DNA of 32,363 nucleotides from positions 1 to 32,363 of the forward strand of contig JABFSU010000092.1 in the NCBI GenBank assembly GCA_013140455.1, read 5' to 3'. The translations under genes were made by a program, and so were the position numbers. Below the pieces are notes generated by a model. It ran no database searches. It saw nothing but the letters and a program-made list of their open reading frames with translations, and had not been told where the DNA came from. Every line of letters begins with the position of its first letter. Within the stretch, counting starts at the first letter, position 1. The stretch is from Nitrospira sp. GTDB taxonomy: Bacteria; Nitrospirota; Nitrospiria; Nitrospirales; Nitrospiraceae. Positions 1 to 8,296 of the stretch are shown in pieces.

Positions 1-549
1 ATCGGCGGGTGGGTGGGAGCTGCAGGGCACCGGCTCGTGCGGGAAGAAATCACGCTTGTGCTCTTCGGCGTCCTGATGATCGTGGCGGCTGGACAGATGT
101 GGTGGCGTACGACATTGCGGGACGATCCTGAGGAGCCTAGCATCTGCGCGGATCTGTTTCCGTGGACCTGTTGGATAAAAGTGAGCGGGATTGGACTGGC
201 GGTCGGGCTGTTGACCGGATTCTTCGGGGTCGGAGGAGGGTTTGTGATTGTGCCTGCGTTGACGCTGCTGCTCGGATTTCCGATGCGAGTGGCGGTGGGG
301 ACCTCCCTGCTGATCATCACGCTCATCGCGTTGTCAGGCGTCGCTGCACACGTCCGTCTGGCTCCCCTGGATCTGCGCGTCCTCTCATTCTTGATTGCCG
401 GAGCCATCATAGGAATGTTGGCAGGGAGACAGGTGAGTCGCGCCCTCTCCCCCAGGCTCTTAATCAGAGCCTTTGCCGTCGTCGCCTGGGCCGTGGCGGT
501 GATTCTCATCGGCCACAATCTCTGGAAGATGAATGGAGGACTATTGTGA
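1..549 (+). CDS. TauE/SafE-family membrane permease, 3' part only
   Basis: C-terminal part of a TauE/SafE (DUF81) transporter; family members move sulfite, sulfonates or other small anions across the inner membrane. The reading frame is open back to base 1, so the true start lies left of the window and about 183 residues are visible. What remains is hydrophobic and contains the glycine-rich repeat GLLTGFFGVGGGFVIVPALT, which opens the second half of the family's internal duplication. Full-length members have about 250-270 residues, so roughly the first third is missing. The stop overlaps the GTG start of the Rieske gene (GTGA), so the two are probably co-translated. The family is certain enough; the substrate cannot be read from sequence. 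Sulfite export would suit the sulfite dehydrogenase genes further right, but that is inference. Confidence 0.85.
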   Translation: MGGWVGAAGHRLVREEITLVLFGVLMIVAAGQMWWRTTLRDDPEEPSICADLFPWTCWIKVSGIGLAVGLLTGFFGVGGGFVIVPALTLLLGFPMRVAVGTSLLIITLIALSGVAAHVRLAPLDLRVLSFLIAGAIIGMLAGRQVSRALSPRLLIRAFAVVAWAVAVILIGHNLWKMNGGLL

Positions 550-1091
550 GCGAGCATCAGGGAGGCGGTGAAGAGGGAGGGGCTCACACGCCTGTCGGCA
601 CGAGGCGGACATTTTTCGGCTGGGTCACAAAGGTGGCGGCAGGTCTGATCGGGCTCGGGCTGGCGATTCCGTTGGCCGGGTATGTCATTTCTCCGGCCTT
701 GAAACGGAGGGCGCGGCCCTGGGTGGATGTCGGCAGTCTGGAAGACGTGCCTTTCGGCGATCCCAAACAACTCGACCATGTCACGACGATTCAGGACGGG
801 TACTTGAAGAGCCAGTCACAGAAGGCGGTTTGGGCGGTCAAGCAGCCGGACGGACAGGTCAGAGTGTTCTCTCCGATGTGCACCCACCTCGGCTGCGGCT
901 ATCGCTGGGACGGGGAGGAGAAGCAGTTCAAGTGCCCTTGCCACGGCAGCGTGTTCGACATCGAAGGCAAGGTGGTGGCCGGGCCTGCGCCGCGGCCGCT
1001 TGATCTCTTGCCCTCCAAGATCGAGAACGGCCGTCTTCTTGTGGTTTTCAAGGAATTCAAGCCCGGAACCGGGGACGTCGTCGAACTGTGA
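546..1091 (+). CDS. Rieske [2Fe-2S] protein of a bc1/b6f-type complex
   Basis: Iron-sulfur subunit that takes electrons from quinol and passes them to the c-type heme of the cytochrome b complex on the periplasmic face. I chose the GTG at 546 because GGAGGA lies just upstream and the start overlaps the preceding stop (GTGA), giving 181 residues. A twin-arginine-like stretch (TRRTFFGW, about residues 19-26) precedes one membrane anchor (about 28-50). The cluster ligands are in CTHLGC (112-117) and CPCHGS (130-135), the two classic Rieske boxes with both Cys-His pairs. The next gene is the cytochrome b partner, 63 bases downstream. The frame is open upstream to 162, but that part is antisense-like low-quality sequence inside tauE and is not believed. 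Confidence 0.95.
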   Translation: MSEHQGGGEEGGAHTPVGTRRTFFGWVTKVAAGLIGLGLAIPLAGYVISPALKRRARPWVDVGSLEDVPFGDPKQLDHVTTIQDGYLKSQSQKAVWAVKQPDGQVRVFSPMCTHLGCGYRWDGEEKQFKCPCHGSVFDIEGKVVAGPAPRPLDLLPSKIENGRLLVVFKEFKPGTGDVVEL

Positions 1092-1154
1092 AACCGGCGA
1101 TGAGCTGGAGGTGGGTGTTAATCTCCCGTCCCTTACCGTTAGCCTGGAGCATGC

Positions 1155-2474
1155 ATGCGAATCTATCAATGGCTTGATAGCCGGCTCAATCTGAAGCCGG
1201 TTGAACAGACTCTTCTGGACGAACCCATCCCGGGCGGCGCCAGCTGGATTTATGTCTTCGGCTCGGCCACGCTGTTTCTCTTTCTGCTGCAAGCCGTCAC
1301 CGGCATGTTCCTCGCCTTGTACTATGCGCCGACGCCCGATCATGCCTACGACAGTATTCAGTTTATTGAAGAACAGGTCACATTCGGCGCGTTCGTGCGC
1401 GGCCTCCACCACTGGGGAGCTTCCGCCATGGTGGTAGCGATCGGGCTGCATATGCTCCAGGCGTTCCTGTATGGGGCGTATAAGCCGCCGCGCGAAGTGA
1501 TGTGGATGGTGGGCGTGGTGCTCTTTCTCCTGGTGATGGCCTTCGCCTTCACCGGCTACCTGTTGCCGTGGGATCAGACGGCCTATTGGGCGACGCAGAT
1601 CGGGCTTAATATGGTCGGCACTGTGCCGGTGGTCGGAGAGTTCTTGATGCGGGTTATGCGAGGCGGGGAAGTGCTGGGGGCGCTCACGCTGTCCCGGTTC
1701 TTTGCCGTCCATGTGCTCTTTTTGCCGGCGCTCTTGGTTGGCTTGATCGCCGCCCACCTCTTCATTCTGCGGCGTGTGGGCCCGGCCGGTCCCTGGACCG
1801 ATGCGCGGGCGTCACTCGGCAGCGAGACGTTTTATCCGCGGCAGGTCTACATGGATGCCGTCGTGATGTTGGTGGTGTTCGCGGTTATTTCAGCTCTCGC
1901 CCTGCTGGTGCCGTTCCCTCTGACCGACAAGGCCGATCCGTCCGACACGAGTTTTGTGCCGGTGCCGGAGTGGTATTTCCTCTTCTATTACGAGTTGCTG
2001 AAGTACGTCCATGGGCCGCTGGAGCCTCTGGCGACCTGGATCCTTCCGATGGGAGTGATTCTGATCATGCTGCTGTGGCCGTTTATTGATCGCAATCCTG
2101 CCAGGAATCCGATCAGACGGCCTGTCGCGCTTGGCGCAGGGGTTGTGTTTCTGGTTGTGGTGTTGTCCCTCTTGGGTCTATCGGTCAGGAATCTGTATGC
2201 TGTTCCGCGTATCGATCCGGCGGTGGCGAGAGGGAAGGCCCTCTATGCCGGGTTCGGCTGTGCGGGTTGTCACCGGATCCATGGCGCCGGCGGGGCGGTT
2301 GCGCCGGATTTGTCGTTTATCGGTGACACCAGACCGGAACAGGCATGGCACCTGAAACATTTCAAGGATCCCCAATCGGTGTCGCCCGGGTCGTTCATGC
2401 CGAAGTTTCCGCTCACTGATCCTCAGCTGAATGAGCTGACGAGCTATATGCTGAGCCTCAAGAAAACGCCCTGA
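1155..2474 (+). CDS. Cytochrome b (b6 + subunit IV) fused to a C-terminal cytochrome c
   Basis: Membrane core of a quinol:cytochrome c oxidoreductase, 439 residues. Residues 1-210 look like cytochrome b6, with heme ligand candidates H85/H99 and H186/H201. The 15-residue step in the second pair is b6f-like rather than bc1-like. Residues 230-345 match subunit IV, with the quinol-site PEWY at 271-274 and three hydrophobic helices. After the last helix comes a short c-type domain with one heme motif (CAGCH, 369-373) and a likely axial Met in GSFMP (M415). One polypeptide thus replaces b6, subunit IV and a cytochrome c1/f. Start: ATG 1155, with GGAG a few bases upstream; an ATG at 1151 is out of frame. 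Together with the Rieske gene it forms a minimal two-gene complex. Confidence 0.95.
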   Translation: MRIYQWLDSRLNLKPVEQTLLDEPIPGGASWIYVFGSATLFLFLLQAVTGMFLALYYAPTPDHAYDSIQFIEEQVTFGAFVRGLHHWGASAMVVAIGLHMLQAFLYGAYKPPREVMWMVGVVLFLLVMAFAFTGYLLPWDQTAYWATQIGLNMVGTVPVVGEFLMRVMRGGEVLGALTLSRFFAVHVLFLPALLVGLIAAHLFILRRVGPAGPWTDARASLGSETFYPRQVYMDAVVMLVVFAVISALALLVPFPLTDKADPSDTSFVPVPEWYFLFYYELLKYVHGPLEPLATWILPMGVILIMLLWPFIDRNPARNPIRRPVALGAGVVFLVVVLSLLGLSVRNLYAVPRIDPAVARGKALYAGFGCAGCHRIHGAGGAVAPDLSFIGDTRPEQAWHLKHFKDPQSVSPGSFMPKFPLTDPQLNELTSYMLSLKKTP

Positions 2475-2537
2475 TCGGCTCAGTCGAATCCTTTGCCTGC
2501 GTGCGGTCTCACACAGGCAGGAGAAAAGGAGGGTTCC

Positions 2538-2726
2538 ATGAAGCTTAACGAGATGCTGCGGTTGATTGCCGGGGTGTTTGTGTTGCTTGCCATTATTCTG
2601 GGAGCGACGGTCCATCCGTACTGGAATTACTTTGCGGCCTTTGTGGCGGCGAATTTGATTCAGTCGTCGTTTACGGGCTGGTGTCCGATGATGGCGCTCT
2701 TGAGGAAACTGGGCGTGCAGGAGTAG
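2538..2726 (+). CDS. YgaP-type membrane domain protein (DUF2892)
   Basis: Small 62-residue inner-membrane protein with two hydrophobic stretches (about residues 8-24 and 29-46), then a GWCPMMALLRKLG end. This matches the DUF2892/YgaP membrane domain, in which a conserved Cys-Pro follows the second helix. The start at ATG 2538 has a strong AAGGAGG just upstream. In YgaP this domain is fused to a rhodanese, which gives the family a loose sulfur link; no rhodanese is fused here. Function is unknown. A second copy of the family is at 16451. It follows the cytochrome b gene by 63 bases and may be co-transcribed with it. Confidence 0.8.
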   Translation: MKLNEMLRLIAGVFVLLAIILGATVHPYWNYFAAFVAANLIQSSFTGWCPMMALLRKLGVQE

Positions 2727-2838
2727 CCGGACTGGTGCAAAAAGGTGAGGCTTCGGTTAAGGTTGGGTTGTGTTCTGCCGTCACCTAAAGATGAACTGCA
2801 TGCGTTGTCTGGTTTGCGCGGTACAAGGACCAATGGTT

Positions 2839-3894
2839 ATGACGGGCCTACGATGGATTCTCGCGGCAGTTCTGCTGGCGGCTGGATGTAGCTCCAAAGA
2901 GGAACCGGCGACTGCGGTTGTTTCTGCGGCATCGCCGGCCACTATTCAGGCGGCGGTCGTCGAGATCAAGTCCGCTCAGGTTCCCGTTCGTGTCGAAGTC
3001 ACCGGTCAAATCATGCCCATTTTCCAGGCCACGCTGTCCAGCCGTATCCAAGGCACGATTGATACATTGTTGGTGAGGGAAGGCACGCGTGTCTCAAAAG
3101 GGCAGACTCTCATTCAGCTCGACAATCGTGATGTTCAAGCCGACCTGGCGCGCGCCTCGGCGGAGGTCGAAAATGCCAGGGCTCAACTGGACAGGATGAA
3201 GTCGTTATATAGCCAGGATGCGGTGTCCAAGCAGGAAATGGAGAATGCCACCCGTTCATACAAGGTTGCGGAGGCTAATCGGAAATCCGTGCTCGCGCAA
3301 CTGAGTTATACCGTCGTGAAGGCACCCTTCGATGGTGTGATCACCGAAAAGAAAGTGGAGGCGGGGGAGCTGGCCTCACCGGGACAGCCGTTGCTGAAAA
3401 TGGAGGATCCGCTCCAGCTCCGCCTGGAGGCGACGGTGGCGGAGGGAGACCTGAAATCAATCGCTCGGGGGGACAAGATTCCCGTGCTCATCGATGCCTT
3501 GGCGGCGCAGACGTTGAGCGGAGTGGTGAGCCAGATTCTGCCGGCCGGCGATCCGCAAACCCACACCTTCATGGTGAAAGTCGACCTTCCCAAGACCCCG
3601 GGATTGAAAACCGGCATGTTCGGCCGCTTTCAGCTGGATAAAGGGACCAGTCACACGATCCTGATTCCGGCGTCCTCTGTGGTCGAACGCGGGGAACTGA
3701 CGAGTGTCTATGTCGTCGGGGCCGACCGGATTGCCAGGCTCCGGTGGATTAAGGCCGGGCGACGGTTTGATCAGCAACTGGAAATTCTTTCCGGCGTGAA
3801 CCTGGGCGAACGGGTATTGACGGATGGAAGCCGAGGCATCGACGGTGCTCCCGTGCAGATCCTCGACGCCGTTGCCGCCCCGGCGACGCCCTAA
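2839..3894 (+). CDS. RND efflux periplasmic adaptor (membrane fusion) lipoprotein
   Basis: Adaptor that bridges an inner-membrane RND pump and an outer-membrane channel. From ATG 2839 the protein has 351 residues and begins with a lipoprotein signal whose lipobox is LAAGC (C17). ATG 2833 is possible but too close to the AAGGA at 2825. The body shows the HlyD/MFP order: a barrel-sandwich strand block (SRIQGTIDTLLVREGTRVSKGQTLIQLD), a coiled-coil hairpin (AEVENARAQLDRMKSLYSQDAVS), the second lipoyl half (VKAPFDGVITEKKVEAGELASPGQ, here split for length) and a beta-barrel. The pump gene starts 7 bases after its stop. No outer-membrane factor is encoded nearby. Confidence 0.92.
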   Translation: MTGLRWILAAVLLAAGCSSKEEPATAVVSAASPATIQAAVVEIKSAQVPVRVEVTGQIMPIFQATLSSRIQGTIDTLLVREGTRVSKGQTLIQLDNRDVQADLARASAEVENARAQLDRMKSLYSQDAVSKQEMENATRSYKVAEANRKSVLAQLSYTVVKAPFDGVITEKKVEAGELASPGQPLLKMEDPLQLRLEATVAEGDLKSIARGDKIPVLIDALAAQTLSGVVSQILPAGDPQTHTFMVKVDLPKTPGLKTGMFGRFQLDKGTSHTILIPASSVVERGELTSVYVVGADRIARLRWIKAGRRFDQQLEILSGVNLGERVLTDGSRGIDGAPVQILDAVAAPATP

Positions 3895-3901
3895 CCGCGC
3901 T

Positions 3902-6900
3902 ATGGATCAGTATCGCCCAGGGCTCAGTGGCCGGATTGCCGCACTGTTTATCGGGAGCAAGCTGACGCCTCTGATCATGCTGGCGGCCTTGTTGCTGGGC
4001 TTGTTTGCCATTGTTGTCACCCCCCGCGAAGAAGAACCGCAGATCGTCGTTCCGATGGCCGACGTGTGGCTGCCCTTTCCCGGCGCTTCCGCCAAGATCG
4101 TCGAAGAACAACTGACCAAACCCTTCGAACGCAAACTCTCCGAGATCAAAGGCGTGGAGTACGTCTATTCGATCTCGCGCCCCGGCGGCGCGCTGATCAT
4201 CGTACGCTTCTATGTCGGCCAGCCGATGGAGCAGAGCCTGGTCGATCTGTACGACAAGCTGATGTCGAACCGGGATCTCCTGCCGCCGGGAGCCGAGCCC
4301 TTTCTCGTGAAGCCGAAAGATGTGAATGATGTGCCGATCGTGACCGTGACGCTGTCGAGTCAGCGATACGGCGAGTTTGAACTGCATCAACTGGCCGAGC
4401 AGGTGTTGGAAGAGACCAAGAAAGTGCCCGGGACCTCCGGTGGCTTCATCGTCGGGGGGCGGTTGCGTGAATTGCGTGTGCAGATCGATCCAGCGCGATT
4501 GAAGGCCTATGGTCTGACCCCGTTGCAGGTGGCCGGTGTGATTCGCGGCGAGAATCGGGCCCTGCCGACGGGCCGGTTCGACAGTCGCAATCAGAGCTTC
4601 CTGGTAGAAACAGGGCGGTTCATTCGCTCCCGCGAGGATCTGGAAGCGTTAGTGGTTGGCGTCAATGAGCAGCGTCCTGTCTATCTCCGGCAGGTGGCCG
4701 ACGTTACCGATGGTCCGAATGAGGCGAAGCAGTATGTCTGGTTCGGGGCGCGTGATCAGAATGAAGAGCCTGCTGTGACCGTAGCGATCGCCAAGCAGGG
4801 CGGGATGAATGCCGTGAGCGTGGCCGAGAGCGTCATCCGCAAGGTGGAGGACATGAAGGGGCGGACGGTCCCGACGGACGTGCGCGTGACGGTGACGCGC
4901 GACTACGGTGACACTGCCCGCGAAAAGGCCGATGAGTTGCTCTGGCATCTCTTCATCGCGGTGGCCGCGGTGGTGGCGTTTCTTGGCCTGACGCTGGGGC
5001 TTCGCCCGGCTATTGTTGTCTCGCTGGCGATCCCCTTGACGCTGGCCTTGACGCTGTTTACGTCCATGCTCATCGGCTATACGATCAATCGGGTCACGCT
5101 CTTTGCGTTGATCTTCTCCATCGGGATTCTGGTGGACGATGCGATCGTGGTGGTCGAGAACACCTATCGCCATTTGACGCTGCGCCTGAAACCTCACCAG
5201 GAAGCGTCGATCTATGCGGTCGACGAAGTCGGGAATCCCACAATTCTGGCAACGTTCACGGTTATCGCCGCGCTGCTCCCGATGGCGTTCGTGTCCGGAT
5301 TGATGGGGCCCTACATGCGGCCGATTCCGGTGAATGCCTCCATTGCCATGTTCTTTTCGCTGCTCGTCGCCTTCATCGTCATTCCCTGGTTTTGCCAGAC
5401 CTGCTATCGACCGGGAGCCGTCGTGAAAGGAATCAATCATGAAGCGGACGATCAGGGGCTGATCGCGCGCTTCTACCGGCGGGTGCTGTCACCGCTGCTG
5501 GCTCATCCGCTCCTGGCGGCGATTTTTCTTGGGCTCGTCGCGTTGATGTTGGTCGGGGCCGTGATGCTGTTTCAGACCCGCCATGTCGTGGTGAAAATGC
5601 TGCCGTTCGACAACAAGAGCGAGATCCAATTGGTGATCGACATGCCGGAAGGCAGCACATTGGAAGAAACGGCGCGCGTGACCAAAGCGCTGTCGCAATA
5701 TGTGCGCACGATTCCGGAGGTGCGCGACTATCAGGCGTACGTGGGCACGGCGTCGCCGTTCAACTTCAATGGATTGGTGCGCCACTATTATCTGCGGGAG
5801 CAGCCGCATGAGGCCGATATGCAAATCAATCTCGTGGCCAAGGATGCGCGGAAGGCGCAAAGCCACGAAGTGGCCCAGCGGATTCGTCCTCCGCTGCAAG
5901 ACATTGCCCGGCAGTTCAATGCGAACGTGAAAATCGTCGAAGTGCCGCCGGGTCCCCCCGTGCAATCGGTGCTGGTCGGAGAAATTTACGGGCCGGACTA
6001 TACACGTCAGCTCGCCGTGGCCCGGGAGGTGCGGGCGCTGTTCGAGACGACGCCCGGCGTGGTCGATGTGGATGATTACATCGAAGCGGATCAAGTGAAG
6101 TACCTGTTCACCGTCGATCGGGCGAAAGCGGCGCTGGCCGGCATTCCGTCCGAGGAAATTGTACACACGCTGCGGATGGCATTGGAAGGCACGAAGATAG
6201 GATTGGTCCACATCCCCCAGGAAAAGAGCCCGGTGCAAATTGTGCTGCGTTTGCCGCTGGCTGAGCGGACCGGTCTTGAGCACATCGGGGAGATCGGTTT
6301 GCGCACACATACCGGCGGGATGGTGCAACTCTCCGAGCTCCTGACCATGGAGCCGACGATGCAAGAGAAGGCGATCTATCATAAGAATCAAAAGCCGGTG
6401 GTCTATGTCGTCGCCGACGTGGGCGGTCCCGGCGCAGAGAAAGCAGAAAGCCCCGTCTATGGCGTGCTCGGTGTCGGAAAGAAACTGGAGGCCTATCGGC
6501 CGGCGGAAGGCTATCAGCTGGAGCAGTACTATGCGTCACAACCCTGGTCGGAAGAGAAGCTAGCGATGAAATGGGACGGGGAGTGGCAGATCACCTATGA
6601 AACGTTCCGCGACATGGGCATCGCATTCGCAGTGGCGATGCTGCTGATCTATCTGTTGATCGTCGGGCAGTTCCAGTCGTTTCTGACGCCGGTCATCATC
6701 ATGGCGCCGATCCCGCTCACGCTCATCGGCATTCTGCCGGGGCACTGGATGACCGGTTCGTATTTCACGGCGACGTCCATGATCGGCTTTATTGCGCTCT
6801 CCGGCATCATCGTGCGGAACTCTATTCTGCTGGTGGACTTTATTCAGCTGCAGGAACGGGCGGGGGTGCCGCTACGGGAGGCGGTCATCACGGCCGGTGC

Positions 6901-7102
6901 GATCCGCACGAGGCCGATTCTCCTGACCGCTGCTGCGTTGATGGTCGGCGCATTCGTGATCATCCTCGACCCCATCTTTCAAGGGTTGGCGGTGTCGCTG
7001 CTGTTCGGCGTGGGGGCTTCGACATTGCTCACGCTCATCGTCATTCCGCTGTTGTATTACCATGTGCAACGGCGTTCCGCTGCTCCCGTCAGTGCTCCCT
7101 GA
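3902..7102 (+). CDS. RND-family efflux pump permease
   Basis: Inner-membrane proton-driven exporter, 1066 residues, normal length for the AcrB superfamily. It starts at ATG 3902 just after the adaptor gene; the frame is open further upstream, but that part lies inside the adaptor. A first transmembrane helix (about 20-40) is followed by the porter domain, then a helix bundle with the proton-relay pair in LVDDAIVVVEN (D412, D413), a second porter domain and the final helices. The helix that carries the AcrB proton-relay Lys reads SGIIVRNSILLVDF, so Arg (R972) sits at the usual Lys position. I cannot tell drug from metal export; it lacks the Met clusters that would suggest a copper/silver pump. 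It ends 310 bases before the next gene. Confidence 0.93.
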   Translation: MDQYRPGLSGRIAALFIGSKLTPLIMLAALLLGLFAIVVTPREEEPQIVVPMADVWLPFPGASAKIVEEQLTKPFERKLSEIKGVEYVYSISRPGGALIIVRFYVGQPMEQSLVDLYDKLMSNRDLLPPGAEPFLVKPKDVNDVPIVTVTLSSQRYGEFELHQLAEQVLEETKKVPGTSGGFIVGGRLRELRVQIDPARLKAYGLTPLQVAGVIRGENRALPTGRFDSRNQSFLVETGRFIRSREDLEALVVGVNEQRPVYLRQVADVTDGPNEAKQYVWFGARDQNEEPAVTVAIAKQGGMNAVSVAESVIRKVEDMKGRTVPTDVRVTVTRDYGDTAREKADELLWHLFIAVAAVVAFLGLTLGLRPAIVVSLAIPLTLALTLFTSMLIGYTINRVTLFALIFSIGILVDDAIVVVENTYRHLTLRLKPHQEASIYAVDEVGNPTILATFTVIAALLPMAFVSGLMGPYMRPIPVNASIAMFFSLLVAFIVIPWFCQTCYRPGAVVKGINHEADDQGLIARFYRRVLSPLLAHPLLAAIFLGLVALMLVGAVMLFQTRHVVVKMLPFDNKSEIQLVIDMPEGSTLEETARVTKALSQYVRTIPEVRDYQAYVGTASPFNFNGLVRHYYLREQPHEADMQINLVAKDARKAQSHEVAQRIRPPLQDIARQFNANVKIVEVPPGPPVQSVLVGEIYGPDYTRQLAVAREVRALFETTPGVVDVDDYIEADQVKYLFTVDRAKAALAGIPSEEIVHTLRMALEGTKIGLVHIPQEKSPVQIVLRLPLAERTGLEHIGEIGLRTHTGGMVQLSELLTMEPTMQEKAIYHKNQKPVVYVVADVGGPGAEKAESPVYGVLGVGKKLEAYRPAEGYQLEQYYASQPWSEEKLAMKWDGEWQITYETFRDMGIAFAVAMLLIYLLIVGQFQSFLTPVIIMAPIPLTLIGILPGHWMTGSYFTATSMIGFIALSGIIVRNSILLVDFIQLQERAGVPLREAVITAGAIRTRPILLTAAALMVGAFVIILDPIFQGLAVSLLFGVGASTLLTLIVIPLLYYHVQRRSAAPVSAP

Positions 7103-7412
7103 AAGCCAGATCCAGGATAGGCAACAGCCTCCGTTGCGTCGTCGGAGCGGAAGGTTCATTATTTGCCGACTGGCGCGTTCCGCTACAGCTCGTCAAGGAG
7201 TGCTGGGGAGAGGTTCCTCTGTTGAGAGCGTTCGATCTGCAGCGGTCTCCGACAACTGCTGGAATTGACTGCTGAGACGCATATTTGCTCTTGTCAGCCA
7301 TTCCGGTCTTCCGCTTGCACTCTTCCACCAAGCGGAGTTCTGTCATGGCTGATAGTTTGGAAGGGCGATAGGTTCATGGTATCGGGTTGTTTCGCCTGAG
7401 AGGGAGTTCGTT
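7103..7412. other. 310-base intergenic stretch, nothing recognised
   Basis: No gene, tRNA or strong hairpin was found. One + frame stays open from the RND stop to about 7270 and reads protein-like in places (for example SLFADWRVPLQLVKECWGE), but it has no credible start and I recognise no family, so it is not called. No convincing promoter for the HAD gene was seen; the region just before it supplies a purine-rich ribosome site (GAGAGGGAG). Confidence 0.4.
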
Positions 7413-8099
7413 ATGTCGTCATCAGACATGGTGTTCCTGTTTGATGTCGATAACACGCTGCTGGACAACGATCGGGTCACAGAAGATCTCGCGGATTACC
7501 TTGATCAGGAAGTCGGGCACGAGCGTCAGCAACGCTATTGGATCATCTTCGAACAGTTACGGGCCAAGCTGGGCTACGCAGACTATTTAGGCGCACTGCA
7601 ACAGTACCGCATCGAATATCCCCACGATCCCCACCTGTTAACGGTCTCTCGCTTTCTGATTCATTATCCGTTTGCCGACCGGCTGTATCCGAAGGCGCTG
7701 GCAGTCGTGGAACATGTCAAGCGGTGGGGCAAGGTCGTCATTCTTTCCGATGGTGACGTGGTGTTTCAGCCCAGGAAAGTCGAGCGGTCGGGATTGTTTG
7801 AAGCCGTTGATGGGAATGTATTGATCTATGTGCATAAGGAGCAGGAGTTACACGATGTGGCGCAGCGGTATCCGGCTCAGCAGTACGTGCTGATCGATGA
7901 CAAATCGCGTATTCTCACCGCGGTGAAAAAAGCCTGGGGCTCACGGGTGACGACAGTGCTTCCGCGCCAGGGGCACTATGCCTTGGATCCGCAGCTGTCG
8001 GGCCGTTATCCGTCGCCGGATGCGACGGTCGAGCGTATCGGTGACTTGCTGGACCATGATGGTTCGGCGTTGCTATCCTCTCTTCAGAGGAGAGCCTGA
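7413..8099 (+). CDS. HAD-superfamily hydrolase
   Basis: Cytoplasmic haloacid-dehalogenase-type hydrolase of 228 residues, probably a phosphatase of unknown substrate. Motif I is FDVDNT with the nucleophile and acid at D11 and D13; motif II is VVILSDGD (S112); K142 and the IDDK acids (D162, D163) suit motifs III and IV. A helical cap lies between residues 20 and 95. ATG 7413 follows GAGAGGGAG. The stop overlaps the start of the next small ORF (TGATG), so translation is likely coupled. The substrate cannot be inferred. The adjacent phosphoketolase fragment hints at a former sugar-phosphate context. Confidence 0.88.
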   Translation: MSSSDMVFLFDVDNTLLDNDRVTEDLADYLDQEVGHERQQRYWIIFEQLRAKLGYADYLGALQQYRIEYPHDPHLLTVSRFLIHYPFADRLYPKALAVVEHVKRWGKVVILSDGDVVFQPRKVERSGLFEAVDGNVLIYVHKEQELHDVAQRYPAQQYVLIDDKSRILTAVKKAWGSRVTTVLPRQGHYALDPQLSGRYPSPDATVERIGDLLDHDGSALLSSLQRRA

Positions 8100-8296
8100 T
8101 GTCGTCATCGCCTCAGTCAGATCATGCGGCCTGTGTCGGGCCTCTGCTAGATCGAGTTCCGTTGCACGGGGCCTGCGCCGATTATGTGAGGCAGGCGATG
8201 CGCGACAAACTCATCGAGCACAAGCAGTACATCACTGAACATGGCGAAAACCTGCCGGAGATTCGCAACTGGACGTGGCCGGGAGCCCGGCGATGA
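8099..8296 (+). CDS. Stand-alone fragment resembling the phosphoketolase C-terminus
   Basis: A 65-residue ORF whose residues 17-62 read like the extreme C-terminus of xylulose-5-P/fructose-6-P phosphoketolase: DRVP near the start, then RQAMRDKLIEHKQYI, then EHGENLPEIRNWTWPG. Phosphoketolases have about 790 residues and the catalytic ThDP domains are absent, so it cannot be an enzyme by itself. It is neatly placed: the start overlaps the HAD stop (TGATG) with AGAGGAGA upstream, and its stop overlaps the ftsH start (ATGA). It may be the remnant of a deleted phosphoketolase gene that now works as a translational bridge, or a small protein with a kept binding role. The family match is from memory of the motif, not from a search. 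Confidence 0.6.
   Translation: MSSSPQSDHAACVGPLLDRVPLHGACADYVRQAMRDKLIEHKQYITEHGENLPEIRNWTWPGARR

Noticed and set aside
162-545. Long N-terminal extension of the Rieske protein
   Set aside because: The extension is the out-of-frame reading of tauE. GTG 546 has a ribosome site, and overlaps the tauE stop.
816-1757. A 313-codon open frame on the - strand across the Rieske and cytochrome b genes
   Set aside because: Covers the Rieske cluster motifs and cytochrome b helices on the opposite strand; composition is that of an antisense shadow.
3824-3901. Longer N-terminus of the RND pump (start at 3824)
   Set aside because: The extension lies inside the adaptor gene and has no ribosome site; ATG 3902 begins with the normal RND N-terminus.
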